Notes: generated by a model not told the origin, from the sequence alone. Shown: positions 1 through 8,708, counted from the first letter of the stretch. The stretch is 50,317 bases of DNA from Candidatus Saccharibacteria bacterium CG_4_10_14_0_2_um_filter_52_9 (GCA_903970515.1 CAJCJA010000006.1:1-50317); one strand, 5' to 3'. Numbers and translations are program-made.

Positions 1-432
1 GCAAAAGCCTGGCTAAGTGAACATCAGCCCGTACCTCATTCGGCGTCGTACCTCGACCGCCTCTTCGCGCTTCGTATAGCGAACGATCGAGTATCGCTTG
101 CTCGGCGCCCAGAAGTTGCCTTGGCCGTTCCCGAGACCAAAAGGGATGGGCGTTGGATCGTCGTGCGAGCGGACTTCCCTCTCGATGCCTTCAACCACGG
201 TCGTCATATCAAGAATGGAATTGAGTGCAGCACACCGAAGCGCTTTTGGCGTCGATCCGAAGAAGAATCGTCTCCTTCGTGTGCCGTAGAGCCGATCTTC
301 GATGGCACTTGGGATGACATGGCAATCCAACTTCACGAACGATACGGTCTCACTGCGGCGACTTCGCTTTCGACCGTTTGCGTTACACCTTCTTTTCATC
401 TCGGTGTAGCACCCGATGTTGAGGATGACTAG
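1..432 (+). CDS. Hypothetical protein, 5'-truncated by window edge
   Basis: The first forward frame is open from base 1 to a TAG at 430-432, giving 143 residues with no start inside the window, so this is the C-terminal part of a longer gene. The composition is protein-like, with a stretch rich in aromatic and acidic residues (FDGTWDDMAIQLHERYG near residue 98). I do not recognise a family. The same frame remains open for 32 further codons after the TAG (433-528, stop TGA 529-531), with plausible composition (HRIWKAIWRRAPNDPFG). This may be an in-frame nonsense mutation in a longer gene. The antisense frame at 13-501 is a shadow. Neighbouring DNA contains an IS fragment, which fits a decaying accessory region. 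Confidence 0.5.
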   Translation, partial: AKAWLSEHQPVPHSASYLDRLFALRIANDRVSLARRPEVALAVPETKRDGRWIVVRADFPLDAFNHGRHIKNGIECSTPKRFWRRSEEESSPSCAVEPIFDGTWDDMAIQLHERYGLTAATSLSTVCVTPSFHLGVAPDVEDD

Positions 433-532
433 GTCAAGGATTTGGCACATCGTATTTGGAAGGCAATATGGCGACGTGCGCCCAACGACCCGTTCGGACA
501 ATTACGGCGTCGCCAATGGGTTACGATCTGAC

Positions 533-850
533 TAACTAAGTCAGGTGCTACTCCATATTGCTGCTGAAGGCGACCGCTTGTCGCCACTCGAACACCAATG
601 CTATCGACCGATTGTGGGGCTTCTCCATCTTTAATCGACGTATAGAAGATATCGACGGATTTCGATTGGGCTCAAACCCGTGCATCCATCTTGAAAGGGT
701 GGTAGTCCTGCGGAGCAGAAGGAGGGAGGGGGCTGATTAAGCGGTGTTTTTAGCGACCGGTCGTTTGCTCTCCTTGGTCGTGGGCACTCGACGGGCACTA
801 AGGACACGACGTCCTCAGCTCAATGAGCCAGCCAACAGGTCGGCCGAGCC
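533..850. other. Gap without a convincing gene
   Basis: No frame has convincing coding character, an RBS and adequate length. A short protein-like stretch (HIAAEGDRLSPLEHQCYRP, within about 550-630) ends at a TAA and could be a remnant. No tRNA or terminator hairpin was found. Confidence 0.4.
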
Positions 851-1708
851 TTACGCTTTTGGGGGCAGTGTTCCTGATAAGTGACCGGCAACGTTTTGGA
901 TAATGTCAATGGTAAGGGGTCCAGGCTCGGCGATCTTCCGGGCGAGCGCGTTAGGCCCGGAGACAAAGACTCCTCGCATGGTGAACGGTTTGGCGAACCA
1001 TCCCCACTCAGCATCGGTGAAGCAGACGGCGCTCGACACAGGAACTGAATCCCCACCGAGTGCCTTGATTACGGCCTTGACTTGCCAGCCCAACCCGTCG
1101 AGGACCTTCGAGCGGTCGCGCCCGCCGACGTAGAGGCGCAGGTCAACTTTGAAGAAGCCGCCGACATCGCGTTGTTGGACGAGGCCAGAGTAGTTCTTGG
1201 CGTCAACAACCCAGACGCCCGAGGAAGCCACAACGATATGGTCGATGTTCCCCCTTGTTCCAGGGACTTTCCTGTCGTGTAGCAGCACGGCGCGATCGCC
1301 AAGATTTTCTTGAAGGCTGGCGGCGAGTTTACGTTCGCCGGCGGATCCTTTTCTCCAGGCTGTGATCGACTGGGGATCATCGGTGAGGAACTTGACGACT
1401 CCGGCAAGGCGGCCGAACTTTGCGTCGATCCGAGCTTCGCGCTTCTCGTGACGCCGCTGGTACTCCTCCAGGGCTGACTGACCCGCGACGCCCGTTTGCA
1501 CGCGAGGAGTCCCCGGCGCGGGAAGTTCAGAGTCGGGCTGTGGTGGCGCGACGTCGACCGGCGTTAGCGCGACTGAAGCGTCGAGACACGTCACGCATGT
1601 CACGGCATGTGCAGCACCATCCCACCACGCGGTCGTGCCAGCCAGTAATTCGACACCGCACACGGAACAGGTGTCGGACCGCCTGATGGACATTCGTTTG
1701 ATGGTCAT
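851..1708 (-). CDS. NERD (nuclease-related) domain protein with N-terminal zinc-ribbon
   Basis: 285 residues if started at the ATG at 1708; an ATG at 1693 is an alternative, and neither has a clear Shine-Dalgarno. The N-terminus carries two Cys pairs (CSVCG, then CVTC), suggesting a small zinc-binding module. A charged, probably helical linker follows. The second half has the NERD signature: GSAGERKLA, a conserved NIDHIVV strand and VWVVDAKNYSG. The D...DxK pattern matches the PD-(D/E)XK-like core proposed for NERD domains. Members are thought to act on DNA, but the biochemical role is unproven. It stands alone next to a decayed gene and an IS fragment, a typical accessory or defence-type location. 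The NERD assignment is firm; the function is not. Confidence 0.8.
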   Translation of the reverse strand: MTIKRMSIRRSDTCSVCGVELLAGTTAWWDGAAHAVTCVTCLDASVALTPVDVAPPQPDSELPAPGTPRVQTGVAGQSALEEYQRRHEKREARIDAKFGRLAGVVKFLTDDPQSITAWRKGSAGERKLAASLQENLGDRAVLLHDRKVPGTRGNIDHIVVASSGVWVVDAKNYSGLVQQRDVGGFFKVDLRLYVGGRDRSKVLDGLGWQVKAVIKALGGDSVPVSSAVCFTDAEWGWFAKPFTMRGVFVSGPNALARKIAEPGPLTIDIIQNVAGHLSGTLPPKA

Positions 1709-2001
1709 GTTGAGTTCAGCATCGCATACCGATAGTGACATAGTCCATAGACAGGTCAAAATCATTGTGGGTCACCGGAGTTTTCCTTTCGTGTCTAGCC
1801 GGACACATAAAGAAATACTCCGGTGGCCCGTCTTCAGCAAAAGGCCAAGAAATTACACCACTTCAGGGGACGTCAACTCGGGACCTCCTTTACGGAACGT
1901 CGACACCTGCTTGACAGACCTTCAGGACCTCCTTGACACTGGGCCGCCACTGACCTTGGCTGAGGTTGAGGGAGGTGGCCACGTTGTGGGAGTTAAGCAA
2001 A

Positions 2002-2208
2002 ATGGAGCAGCGTTACGACGCCATGCTGGGCGTCATCAGAGATGGTTTCACGGTCACGGAAGCGGCCCAAAAGGCCCACGAATTACCTGATCAAAGCAGT
2101 TTCAATGTCAATGGCTACGTGAAGTCCAGCCAAGTGTGTAGCCACCGAGTCTTTAGCGACGTGGACGGCAGGTTCGAAATCGTCGAAACGAGCCAACTCC
2201 GTTGCTAG
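2002..2208 (+). pseudogene. IS481-family transposase, N-terminal fragment
   Basis: The first 25 codons (2002-2076) read as the start of an IS481-type transposase helix-turn-helix: MEQRYDAMLGVIRDGF followed by TVTEAA. An intact gene continues for 300 or more residues through an Arg-rich linker to a DDE catalytic domain. Here the similarity stops after about 25 residues and the frame runs into unrelated sequence to a TAG. No DDE domain lies downstream, so this is a relic. The roughly 290 bases upstream (1709-2001) and 160 bases downstream (2209-2371) show no other supported gene, only a short open minus-strand stretch at about 2085-2250 that I cannot assign. Confidence 0.6.
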
Positions 2209-2371
2209 CGCACTCACCGTGCGCTTGGCAGAAGTTGTGGGTAGGCATCTTCGTCAGCGCCGAACGGCGGCGGGCACACGAAGTCGCTACGTAGTTTGCT
2301 GAGATTCATCCGCGAGTAAAAATCGCGTCATGGGATCACTGAACGGAGTTTTCAGCGTCCACAGATTTGGT

Positions 2372-3436
2372 TCATTCACCTTCCACTGAATTGCGAGGCC
2401 GCATCGCCGCAATCATCGCGAGAATCGCAGGATTCGCGTTGATCGGTTTTAGATGTGATGAAGGATTTTCACGTGCCCAAACTCTAAAGAGCTGATCGGC
2501 GAAACCTTGACCTATCTCCGATATTCCCGAGAAGTCGAGTTCGATCTCCTCAAAGCCTTCAAGTCGAGTCCCTATTGCTTTGGCCTCAGTGCGCGACACG
2601 AAACTACCCTCGTGCTCCTTAAATATCTCCACATGGATCATCGTCTTGTCAAATCTTCCGGTTACCGAATTAGAAAGTTTGGCGTACACGTCGCGGGGCG
2701 CGACGGTGGTATCGCGCCTAATCTCACAGCGCACCAAAGTCCCATTTCGAAGCGAATCCAACCAGCCCCACGCCACGTCGTTGATCTCGTTATCAACAAT
2801 CCAGGTGATGCGACCGGCGCTAAGGACGAATCTGTTTACCATACGAGACGTGAAGAAGATGCCCAAACCGCTGTGATGATCGGGATCGGTCGTCTGCTTG
2901 CCCTTCGAGAGATCGCCGAGGGCTTCAAAGTCACTGGCGAGATTCCGGTCCTCGCGGATGGTAGCGAATGCGCCAACACCGTCATCCTCCACTTCAAATG
3001 CAATTTGGTCGGGCTCGAGGAACCATCGAACGATGACGTTCGTACCTCGCGAGTGTTCGATGGCGTTGTTCACCATCTCGGTGAATGCGAAATTTAGAAT
3101 CTGTACGACGTTTCTGATCTCGAGTACGTCAGAATCAAGGATCGCCAACTCTCGCTTCTCACGCAACCAGACTTCGTTCTCATCAAGATCCTTGAGTCCA
3201 AAGACATGTTCGCTTGAAGCGAGGCGACGATAACGGCTGGAACGACTTGCGCCCTCTTGGACAACCTCACCACTCGATACCAACTTCGCGAGGTGCGAAT
3301 GCGCCGCCTGGCGGGTTACTCCGGCGTTGGTAGCGACTTGGGCCGTGGTGATGTAGGTCCCTGACTCGAAGAGGCGCTGGATCGCGCTCGCAATTCTTCC
3401 TGATGCGGTTGTGTTTGGTCCACTCGATCTCGACAT
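2372..3436 (-). CDS. Winged-helix / HATPase / STAS-like DUF4325 protein
   Basis: 354 residues with three parts. Residues about 12-72 form a winged HTH (recognition segment around TTAQVATNAGVTRQAAHSHL). Residues about 110-240 form a GHKL-type ATPase fold: the N-box has E120 and N124 in FTEMVNNAIEHS, the G1-like motif is DDGVG at 151-155, and GLGIFF is at 190-195. Residues about 266-345 match the STAS-like DUF4325 domain (EIELDFSGISEIGQGFADQLF). There is no phospho-accepting His domain, so this is not a classical sensor kinase. It resembles an anti-sigma kinase (SpoIIAB-like) and its STAS antagonist fused on a DNA-binding head. The gene is monocistronic. A strong inverted repeat starts 9 bp upstream of the ATG, which suggests autoregulation. 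The architecture is known, but its role is largely unstudied. Confidence 0.8.
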   Translation of the reverse strand: MSRSSGPNTTASGRIASAIQRLFESGTYITTAQVATNAGVTRQAAHSHLAKLVSSGEVVQEGASRSSRYRRLASSEHVFGLKDLDENEVWLREKRELAILDSDVLEIRNVVQILNFAFTEMVNNAIEHSRGTNVIVRWFLEPDQIAFEVEDDGVGAFATIREDRNLASDFEALGDLSKGKQTTDPDHHSGLGIFFTSRMVNRFVLSAGRITWIVDNEINDVAWGWLDSLRNGTLVRCEIRRDTTVAPRDVYAKLSNSVTGRFDKTMIHVEIFKEHEGSFVSRTEAKAIGTRLEGFEEIELDFSGISEIGQGFADQLFRVWARENPSSHLKPINANPAILAMIAAMRPRNSVEGE

Positions 3437-3445
3437 GTTCTACCC

Positions 3446-3509
3446 AGTTACTTTACACATTTACTCAAATATGAACATAACATGATTTATGTCAATATGT
3501 AAAGTGACT
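3446..3509. promoter_or_regulatory. Inverted-repeat operator upstream of DUF4325 gene
   Basis: A 16-bp arm at 3446-3461 (AGTTACTTTACACATT) is repeated inverted at 3494-3509 (AATATGTAAAGTGACT) with 14 of 16 matches. The arm centres are 48 bp apart. A second palindrome, ACATAA-N6-TTATGT, lies between them at 3475-3492. The region is far more AT-rich than its surroundings and starts 9 bp from the DUF4325 ATG. The likely role is as binding sites for the gene's own winged-helix domain (inference). Confidence 0.6.
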
Positions 3510-3888
3510 TCACTTGACCAAAGTTGCTGGCGCTTCTTGCTCGAATGGAGCTTCCCGAGCAAAATTGCGTACATTCCACTTTTGGCCTACCGCGCAGATG
3601 GGCACACTGCCGCGGATTTTTACGAAATTGGAACGCCTCGCATCGTTTGGGCAAGTCCGCGTCTGGTCAATTGCGGAGTCATGACATCAAGCACGTGAGG
3701 ACTCGAGCAGTCGTCGGTGACTTCTCTTTTCCTACCTGCCAACTCCACTAGGCGCTGAGCTGCGTCCGACGACATTGCAGCTCTACTCTCAAAGTGCAGG
3801 GATCGACGTCTGGGAGACCTACGAATTTCTCTAAATTCTTGTCGTGGTCTGTCGAAGGCCCTACTCGGTGACACTAACTGGTCAATCT
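3510..3888. other. Gap without a supported gene
   Basis: Short frames occur on both strands (for example a 69-codon forward frame at 3489-3698), but none has a ribosome-binding site, recognisable family or typical codon use. No hairpin terminator is evident for either flanking gene. Confidence 0.4.
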
Positions 3889-4794
3889 CTAGTTGTCGGC
3901 GAAGCGCTTGCCCAATAGACGTCTCAACGGCCCTGGGATAAGTCTCTTCACCGCATTGGTTTGACGCAGAAGCCGCGCAATCTCCTTCTCGTCCCAATCG
4001 TGTTGACCCTGCAATACCGCAAGTTCTTGCGAGAGCACTTCGATACTCTTCCTTGCGTCGACGAGCTGATCAGTGAGCGCGATCATGTCAGTGGAAAGTT
4101 CGTCGAGTGCCCGCGCGCCGTCGTCGCGGACCGCCTTAACGACAAATTGATAGGTGAGCGACTCTCGATCCTCCGTGAGCGCTTCTAAGACTTCGTCACT
4201 GATGTCGCCTCGATCAACACCAATCTCGGTCGCGAACACCGGCACCGTCACGCGTTGCAACTCAACGGCCACGAGTCCCGCTCCCCGCAGTAGGTCGAGC
4301 AGGCTCTCCTTGGTCAAGAAGTGGATATGAGTCTTGTCGAGCAAACCGCTCTCGGAGTACGGGAACGAACCTCGCATCAGCGCCAATTTCACGTCCGCGT
4401 GAGCGATGTTCGGTACCGAGATGACGACTACGCCCGAAGGACTTAGATGTTTCACCGCGCTGCGTAACGCCCCCAGCGGATCCTTCAGGTGTTCGAGGAC
4501 GTCACCGAAGAGGATGGCGTCAAAGGAATCGCCGTCAAGTTGTCCCCACAGCGCGTCAGACTCGACGTCACCGACCACGAGACGCTCGAGCCACGGCGTC
4601 GCCGCCTCGGCGACGCGAGCGTCGACCTCGACACCGATCACTTGACAACCCTGCGCTCGAAGCTGTTCGCTGACGTGCCCCGACGCACATCCCGTCTCGA
4701 GCACACGCTTGTTGAAACCAACCATGCGCAACATGCTGGCGTGCGAGTTGTTCTCGCCACCGGGATCGATGGCCGTGTGGTAGTGCGACAGCAT
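3889..4794 (-). CDS. Class I SAM-dependent methyltransferase with C-terminal coiled coil
   Basis: 301 residues. The SAM-binding motif I is VLETGCASGH at 31-40, followed by an acidic strand end (VIGVEVDA) and the motif IV/V region AILFGDVLEHLKDP, then a conserved VVISVPNIAH strand. The N-terminal 205 residues are a complete Methyltransf_11/23-type domain. Residues about 225-280 form an amphipathic heptad-like segment ending in a basic tail (RRLLGKR), suggesting oligomerisation or membrane/partner contact. Such enzymes are common in polysaccharide or lipid modification loci; the substrate cannot be read here. The start is supported by a leaderless-type -10 box six bases upstream. The next upstream gene, an LPG-synthase-like membrane protein, is on the same strand 120 bp away. 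Confidence 0.8.
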   Translation of the reverse strand: MLSHYHTAIDPGGENNSHASMLRMVGFNKRVLETGCASGHVSEQLRAQGCQVIGVEVDARVAEAATPWLERLVVGDVESDALWGQLDGDSFDAILFGDVLEHLKDPLGALRSAVKHLSPSGVVVISVPNIAHADVKLALMRGSFPYSESGLLDKTHIHFLTKESLLDLLRGAGLVAVELQRVTVPVFATEIGVDRGDISDEVLEALTEDRESLTYQFVVKAVRDDGARALDELSTDMIALTDQLVDARKSIEVLSQELAVLQGQHDWDEKEIARLLRQTNAVKRLIPGPLRRLLGKRFADN

Positions 4795-4800
4795 AAGGAA

Positions 4801-4806
4801 AAACTA
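4801..4806 (-). promoter_or_regulatory. -10 box of leaderless methyltransferase gene
   Basis: On the minus strand TAGTTT lies exactly six bases before the ATG at 4794. This matches the TANNNT-N6-start pattern of leaderless actinobacterial genes. No Shine-Dalgarno is present. Confidence 0.5.
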
Positions 4807-4914
4807 ATCCCGATTCGCCTCCCCCTCTGACGAGCGCCGCCAGACACCATTTCCCCGCGCGCAGAACGTGCAACCACGTTCCGTGCCAGGACTCGTGTCC
4901 GAAATTCGCCGCAA

Positions 4915-5979
4915 TTACTCCGTGCGGAGCGGTTCGTCGCTGAACTTCGACAAGAGAGGATCCCTTCGCCGCGCCGCGAAGGACAGGGCGAAGAAGCTGA
5001 TCCAACCCACGAGCACCGCGAACCAGAAGCTGATGGCCCGATACACCAGTACCGCCGAGAGCGCGTGCACTCGTGTGGAACCGTACGCGACGAGTAGCAC
5101 GGTCAGCCCGCCCTCCACCAAACCCACGCCGCCGGGAACGATGGGCAACACCGCGACGATCTGGGCGATGCCGTACGCAAGCATGATGCCGTGCCAGGGA
5201 ACGGGTCCGTGCGTCGCGGCGAAGCCACAGAGCAGGCACGCGAGGTCCAGTCCCCAAACAAGCGTCGCCAGCATCACAATCCCCACCGCGTCGACGGGTC
5301 GCAGTACTATCTCGCGCATCCTTTGCAACGTCGACGTGACGCGCTCCGCGACGTCACCGCGCGGATGGCCCGTCACGCGTTGGACGAGTCGAACGACTGA
5401 ACTGAGGAATCGCAGAAGTAGATCGCGCCGCAGCAAGAGCGCGCCAGCACCGAGGATGATCACCAGGCCCACGATTGTCACCTTCGTGTTGGTCGAGTTG
5501 GAACTCGTCGCGAGACTCACGAGCACCCCGACGAGTAACACCCACGACATGCCAATTGCCTGAGCGATGATGATGGTGAGGATCGTCCAACCTGAACTGG
5601 CCCGGTCGGCACCGCGGCGCCGATACTGGCGATATCGAAAGGCGCTCGAGACGGCCGGTTCTCCAGGCACCGTGTTCGCTATCGCGTTGTTCGCGAGCGA
5701 GATTACGAACAAGGGCACCGCACTGATCCGACTACCCGACAAAGTCAGCGCGCGCCGCTGCACGAAGGCGAAAAGGAAGATGGACATTGTCTCCGCCAGC
5801 ACTGCGCAACTCACCCAGAGGACGTTGACGTGGGCGAGTTGGTGCCACGCCGCGCGCAGGTTGCCGCGCTGCGAAAAAAGCACGACGAGCACGGTGATGC
5901 CCAACAGCAGGCCAAGCGCGTAGCGAACCTGCACCCACCAACGAAAGCGCTGATGAGCGACCGCACTTTCCATTGCCAT
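4915..5979 (-). CDS. Lysylphosphatidylglycerol-synthase TM-region family membrane protein
   Basis: 354 residues, about eight predicted membrane helices. The features fit the LPG_synthase_TM (UPF0104/AglD-like) family: an early SLANNAIANTVPGEPA segment and the late IVAVLPIVPGGVGLVEGGL motif. In MprF this half flips aminoacylated phospholipid. Here the soluble aminoacyl-transferase half is absent, as in most stand-alone members, so the transported lipid is unknown. A short basic tail follows the last helix. Two in-frame ATGs occur (5979 and 5973); the first is favoured because a TAGTTT -10 box lies six bases upstream. A paralogue is at 45223-46245. The gene is divergent from the arylsulfatase. 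Confidence 0.8.
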   Translation of the reverse strand: MAMESAVAHQRFRWWVQVRYALGLLLGITVLVVLFSQRGNLRAAWHQLAHVNVLWVSCAVLAETMSIFLFAFVQRRALTLSGSRISAVPLFVISLANNAIANTVPGEPAVSSAFRYRQYRRRGADRASSGWTILTIIIAQAIGMSWVLLVGVLVSLATSSNSTNTKVTIVGLVIILGAGALLLRRDLLLRFLSSVVRLVQRVTGHPRGDVAERVTSTLQRMREIVLRPVDAVGIVMLATLVWGLDLACLLCGFAATHGPVPWHGIMLAYGIAQIVAVLPIVPGGVGLVEGGLTVLLVAYGSTRVHALSAVLVYRAISFWFAVLVGWISFFALSFAARRRDPLLSKFSDEPLRTE

Positions 5980-5985
5980 GGTTCT

Positions 5986-5991
5986 AAACTA
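5986..5991 (-). promoter_or_regulatory. -10 box of leaderless membrane-protein gene
   Basis: Minus-strand TAGTTT, then six bases, then ATG at 5979. It is the same hexamer and spacing as before the methyltransferase gene. Confidence 0.5.
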
Positions 5992-6056
5992 CCGACGAAT
6001 AGGTGTCGAACTTCTGTCGTCACTTGACCTACAAGGAACGCGGGAAGAGGCGACCT

Positions 6057-8351
6057 ATGGCGCAAGAATTTGGTGGACGGATTGGTCGCGACTGGCGCGA
6101 TTCGCAGCCATGGTGGCCCGAGGAGAAGATCCCCGCGTCGGGCGCGCCAAACGTGGTACTCGTCGTGCTCGACGACGTTGGTTACGCGCAACTTGGATGC
6201 TACGGATCAGACATCGAGACACCGGTGATCGATGCCCTCGCGGAGCGTGGCGTTCGTCTCTCCAACTTCCACACGACGTCACTGTGTTCGCCGACACGAG
6301 TGTGTCTCTTAACGGGCCGCAACCACCACCGCAGTGGCCTCGGACGCGTCACCGACCTCGCGGTCGGTTTCCCCGGATACTGGGGGAAACCGCCGAAGGA
6401 GAACGGCTACGTCTCCGAGATCCTTCGTCAAGAGGGTTACGCCACCTGCGCGGTCGGCAAGTGGCACTTGAGTCCCGAAGACGAGACCAACGACGCGAGC
6501 TCGCGCGCCACGTGGCCGCTGGCGAGGGGCTTTGACCGGTGGTATGGCTTCCACGGAGGCGAGACGCACCAATTCGTCCCGGCCCTCTTTCACGACAATC
6601 ACTCAGAACGACCGCCGAAGGGCATTGAGGAGGGCTATCACCTGAGCGAAGATCTGGCCGAGCACGCGATTCGTTTCGTGAGTGATCTACGCGCGGTTGA
6701 TGCCGTTCGTCCTTTTTTCTTGTACTTCGCGACTGGTGCGTGTCACTCGCCGCATCAGCCACCGGCGTCGTGGCGCGAACACTATGCGGGCCGGTTCGAC
6801 CTGGGTTGGGACGAATGGCGCGAGCGGGTCTTTCAGCGACAGGTGGCGAGTGGACTTATTCCTTCGACGACCACGCTGTCGCCGCGCCCCGCGTGGGTTC
6901 GTCCCTGGGACGACTTGAGCGAGGAAGAACAGCGCCTCGCCGCTCGTTTCATGGAGTGTTACGCGGGCTTTCTCTCCCACGCCGATGAGCAGATCGGGCG
7001 GGTGCTGGATTTCTTGCGTGAGATTGGCGACGACGAGAATACGGTCGTCATCGTCGTCTCTGACAACGGCGCGAGCGCCGAAGGCGGTTCCGAAGGTTCC
7101 ATCAACGACGTGCGCCTCACCAACCTCGACCCCGCGAACACCGCGGAGATGGTGGCACGCATCGACGAAATCGGAGGACCCGACACCCATAACAATTATC
7201 CCTGGGGTTGGACTTTGGCAGGCAACACGCCATTTCGGCGTTGGAAGCGCGAAGTCCACGAAGGTGGCGTCGCCGATCCTTGTGTCATCGCATGGCCCAA
7301 GGGTCCACTGGAACCCGGCGCCACCCGACATCAGTTCACGCACGCGATTGACGTCGCCCCGACAATCCTCGAACTGATCGGCGTCTCGGCGCCCGAGCGC
7401 ATCGACGGCATCGTTCAAAACGATCTCGACGGCATCAGCTTCTCCTACTTACTGGGCGATGGTGGCGAACTCGAAGGAGAACGTCACCACACGCAATACT
7501 TTGAGATGTTCGGATCGCGGGCGCTGTATCACGATGGATGGAAAGCGGTGACGTTCCATCCAATCGGGCCCCTGTATGACGATCAAAATCCCAACGCGTC
7601 CTTCGATGACGACGAGTGGGAGTTATATCGGGTGCGCGACGATATCTCCGAGTCTCGCAACCTGGCGAGCCAAAATCCCGACGTGCTTCGAGGTTTGATT
7701 GACTTGTGGTGGAGCGAAGCGAAGAAGAATGACGTGTTGCCACTCGACAACCGTGTCCTGTGGGCACTCACACATCCGAAGCCGAGTTCAAGAGCGCCTA
7801 GGGAGTCGTACCGGTATTTTCCTCATGCCGCACCCGTGCCCGAATCGGTCGCGGTGAACGTGCGCAATCGTTCACACACCCTGCGCGTCGCCTTTGAGGT
7901 CGAGAGTGCCACGGCACCTAACGGCGTCCTCCTGGCGCTCGGTTCTTCGCTCGGCGGTTGGTCGCTGCACATTCTCGAGGGACGCTTGCGCTACGTCCAC
8001 AATCTCTACGGTAAGTCTGTCGACGTCATCGAGGCAACAGAACAACTGGAGGCGGGTTCGCACCTCGTCGAATTTGATTTCCTCAAGGACGCGGGCCTCG
8101 GTGGTCAAGGCGTCCTTCGTTGTGACGGCGTCGAAGTGGGACACGGTGAGATACCTCGCTTCACGCCGTCTGGTTTTAACGGTGTCGGCGTCGGGCTCAC
8201 CTGCGGATACGAGTGGGGACCCGCGATAGGTCCGGGCTACACCGCGCCGTTCACCTTTGGCGGAAAAATCACGTTGGCGATGGTGACGACGACCGGACCC
8301 GTCTTGCGTGACCCTCTCGCCGAACTCGACGCGATACTTTCTGAGCAGTGA
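6057..8351 (+). CDS. Arylsulfatase (type I, formylglycine-dependent)
   Basis: 764 residues from the ATG at 6057, which has GGAAGAGG six bases upstream; an upstream in-frame GTG at 6003 lacks an RBS. The sulfatase fold begins at PNVVLVVLDD, where D39-D40 are metal ligands. The modification motif is CSPTR with Cys77, the residue converted to formylglycine. The downstream GKWHL and SDNGAS motifs are conserved metal/substrate-site strands. The last 170 residues form a separate, probably beta-rich module. No signal peptide is visible, so it is probably cytoplasmic or uses an unrecognised route. It hydrolyses sulfate esters; the substrate is unknown. No formylglycine-generating enzyme is in the window, so maturation must come from elsewhere. 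Confidence 0.9.
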   Translation: MAQEFGGRIGRDWRDSQPWWPEEKIPASGAPNVVLVVLDDVGYAQLGCYGSDIETPVIDALAERGVRLSNFHTTSLCSPTRVCLLTGRNHHRSGLGRVTDLAVGFPGYWGKPPKENGYVSEILRQEGYATCAVGKWHLSPEDETNDASSRATWPLARGFDRWYGFHGGETHQFVPALFHDNHSERPPKGIEEGYHLSEDLAEHAIRFVSDLRAVDAVRPFFLYFATGACHSPHQPPASWREHYAGRFDLGWDEWRERVFQRQVASGLIPSTTTLSPRPAWVRPWDDLSEEEQRLAARFMECYAGFLSHADEQIGRVLDFLREIGDDENTVVIVVSDNGASAEGGSEGSINDVRLTNLDPANTAEMVARIDEIGGPDTHNNYPWGWTLAGNTPFRRWKREVHEGGVADPCVIAWPKGPLEPGATRHQFTHAIDVAPTILELIGVSAPERIDGIVQNDLDGISFSYLLGDGGELEGERHHTQYFEMFGSRALYHDGWKAVTFHPIGPLYDDQNPNASFDDDEWELYRVRDDISESRNLASQNPDVLRGLIDLWWSEAKKNDVLPLDNRVLWALTHPKPSSRAPRESYRYFPHAAPVPESVAVNVRNRSHTLRVAFEVESATAPNGVLLALGSSLGGWSLHILEGRLRYVHNLYGKSVDVIEATEQLEAGSHLVEFDFLKDAGLGGQGVLRCDGVEVGHGEIPRFTPSGFNGVGVGLTCGYEWGPAIGPGYTAPFTFGGKITLAMVTTTGPVLRDPLAELDAILSEQ

Positions 8352-8402
8352 CGCCACCGTTGTGCGAGGGTACCTGCATTCCTGGAGACGAAGCGCGCAG
8401 CT

Positions 8403-8645
8403 CTACTGCAGGTAACGCTCGACGACGTCCGCAGGGCGAACGGTCTCGTCGTCAGGATCAAGTCCCGCCGAGCGACGAGCGCGACGACGGCGAAGTAAGT
8501 CCCAACACTGATCAAGTTCGACCTCAATGGCACTCAGTCGAGCCAGCTTCTCCGGCGACAACTTCTCGCGCTCGTGGGTCTCCTCGAGCTCTTGTTCTTC
8601 TTCAGTGAGTTCACTCACCCGCTGCAAGATGGTGCTGTCGTCCAT
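8403..8645 (-). CDS. DUF2630 family protein
   Basis: 80 residues, the usual length for DUF2630, a family of small highly charged proteins found mainly in Actinomycetota. It starts MDDSTILQRVSELTEEE, has the conserved LDQCWDLLRRRRARR core and ends in VERYLQ, all typical. It is predicted almost wholly helical and possibly coiled-coil. The function is unknown. It is convergent with the arylsulfatase and 63 bp downstream of the Lrp-type regulator gene on the same strand, so it may share that transcript. Confidence 0.9.
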   Translation of the reverse strand: MDDSTILQRVSELTEEEQELEETHEREKLSPEKLARLSAIEVELDQCWDLLRRRRARRSAGLDPDDETVRPADVVERYLQ

Positions 8646-8708
8646 GGCCTTATCCTTCTCGGTGTCCGTTCCTCGACTCTAGGGGAGAAGACGGTTCGCG
8701 CAAACCCA

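Noticed and set aside
13-501. Long minus-strand frame at the left edge
   Set aside because: It is antisense to the open forward frame 1-432, has an Arg-rich shadow-like composition and no RBS.
2165-2185. tRNA T-loop-like sequence (GGTTCGAAATC)
   Set aside because: No matching T-stem, acceptor stem or anticodon arm upstream.
8371-8414. 8-bp inverted repeat (TACCTGCA / TGCAGGTA) between arylsulfatase and DUF2630 genes
   Set aside because: The loop is 28 bases and the stem short; too weak to call a terminator.
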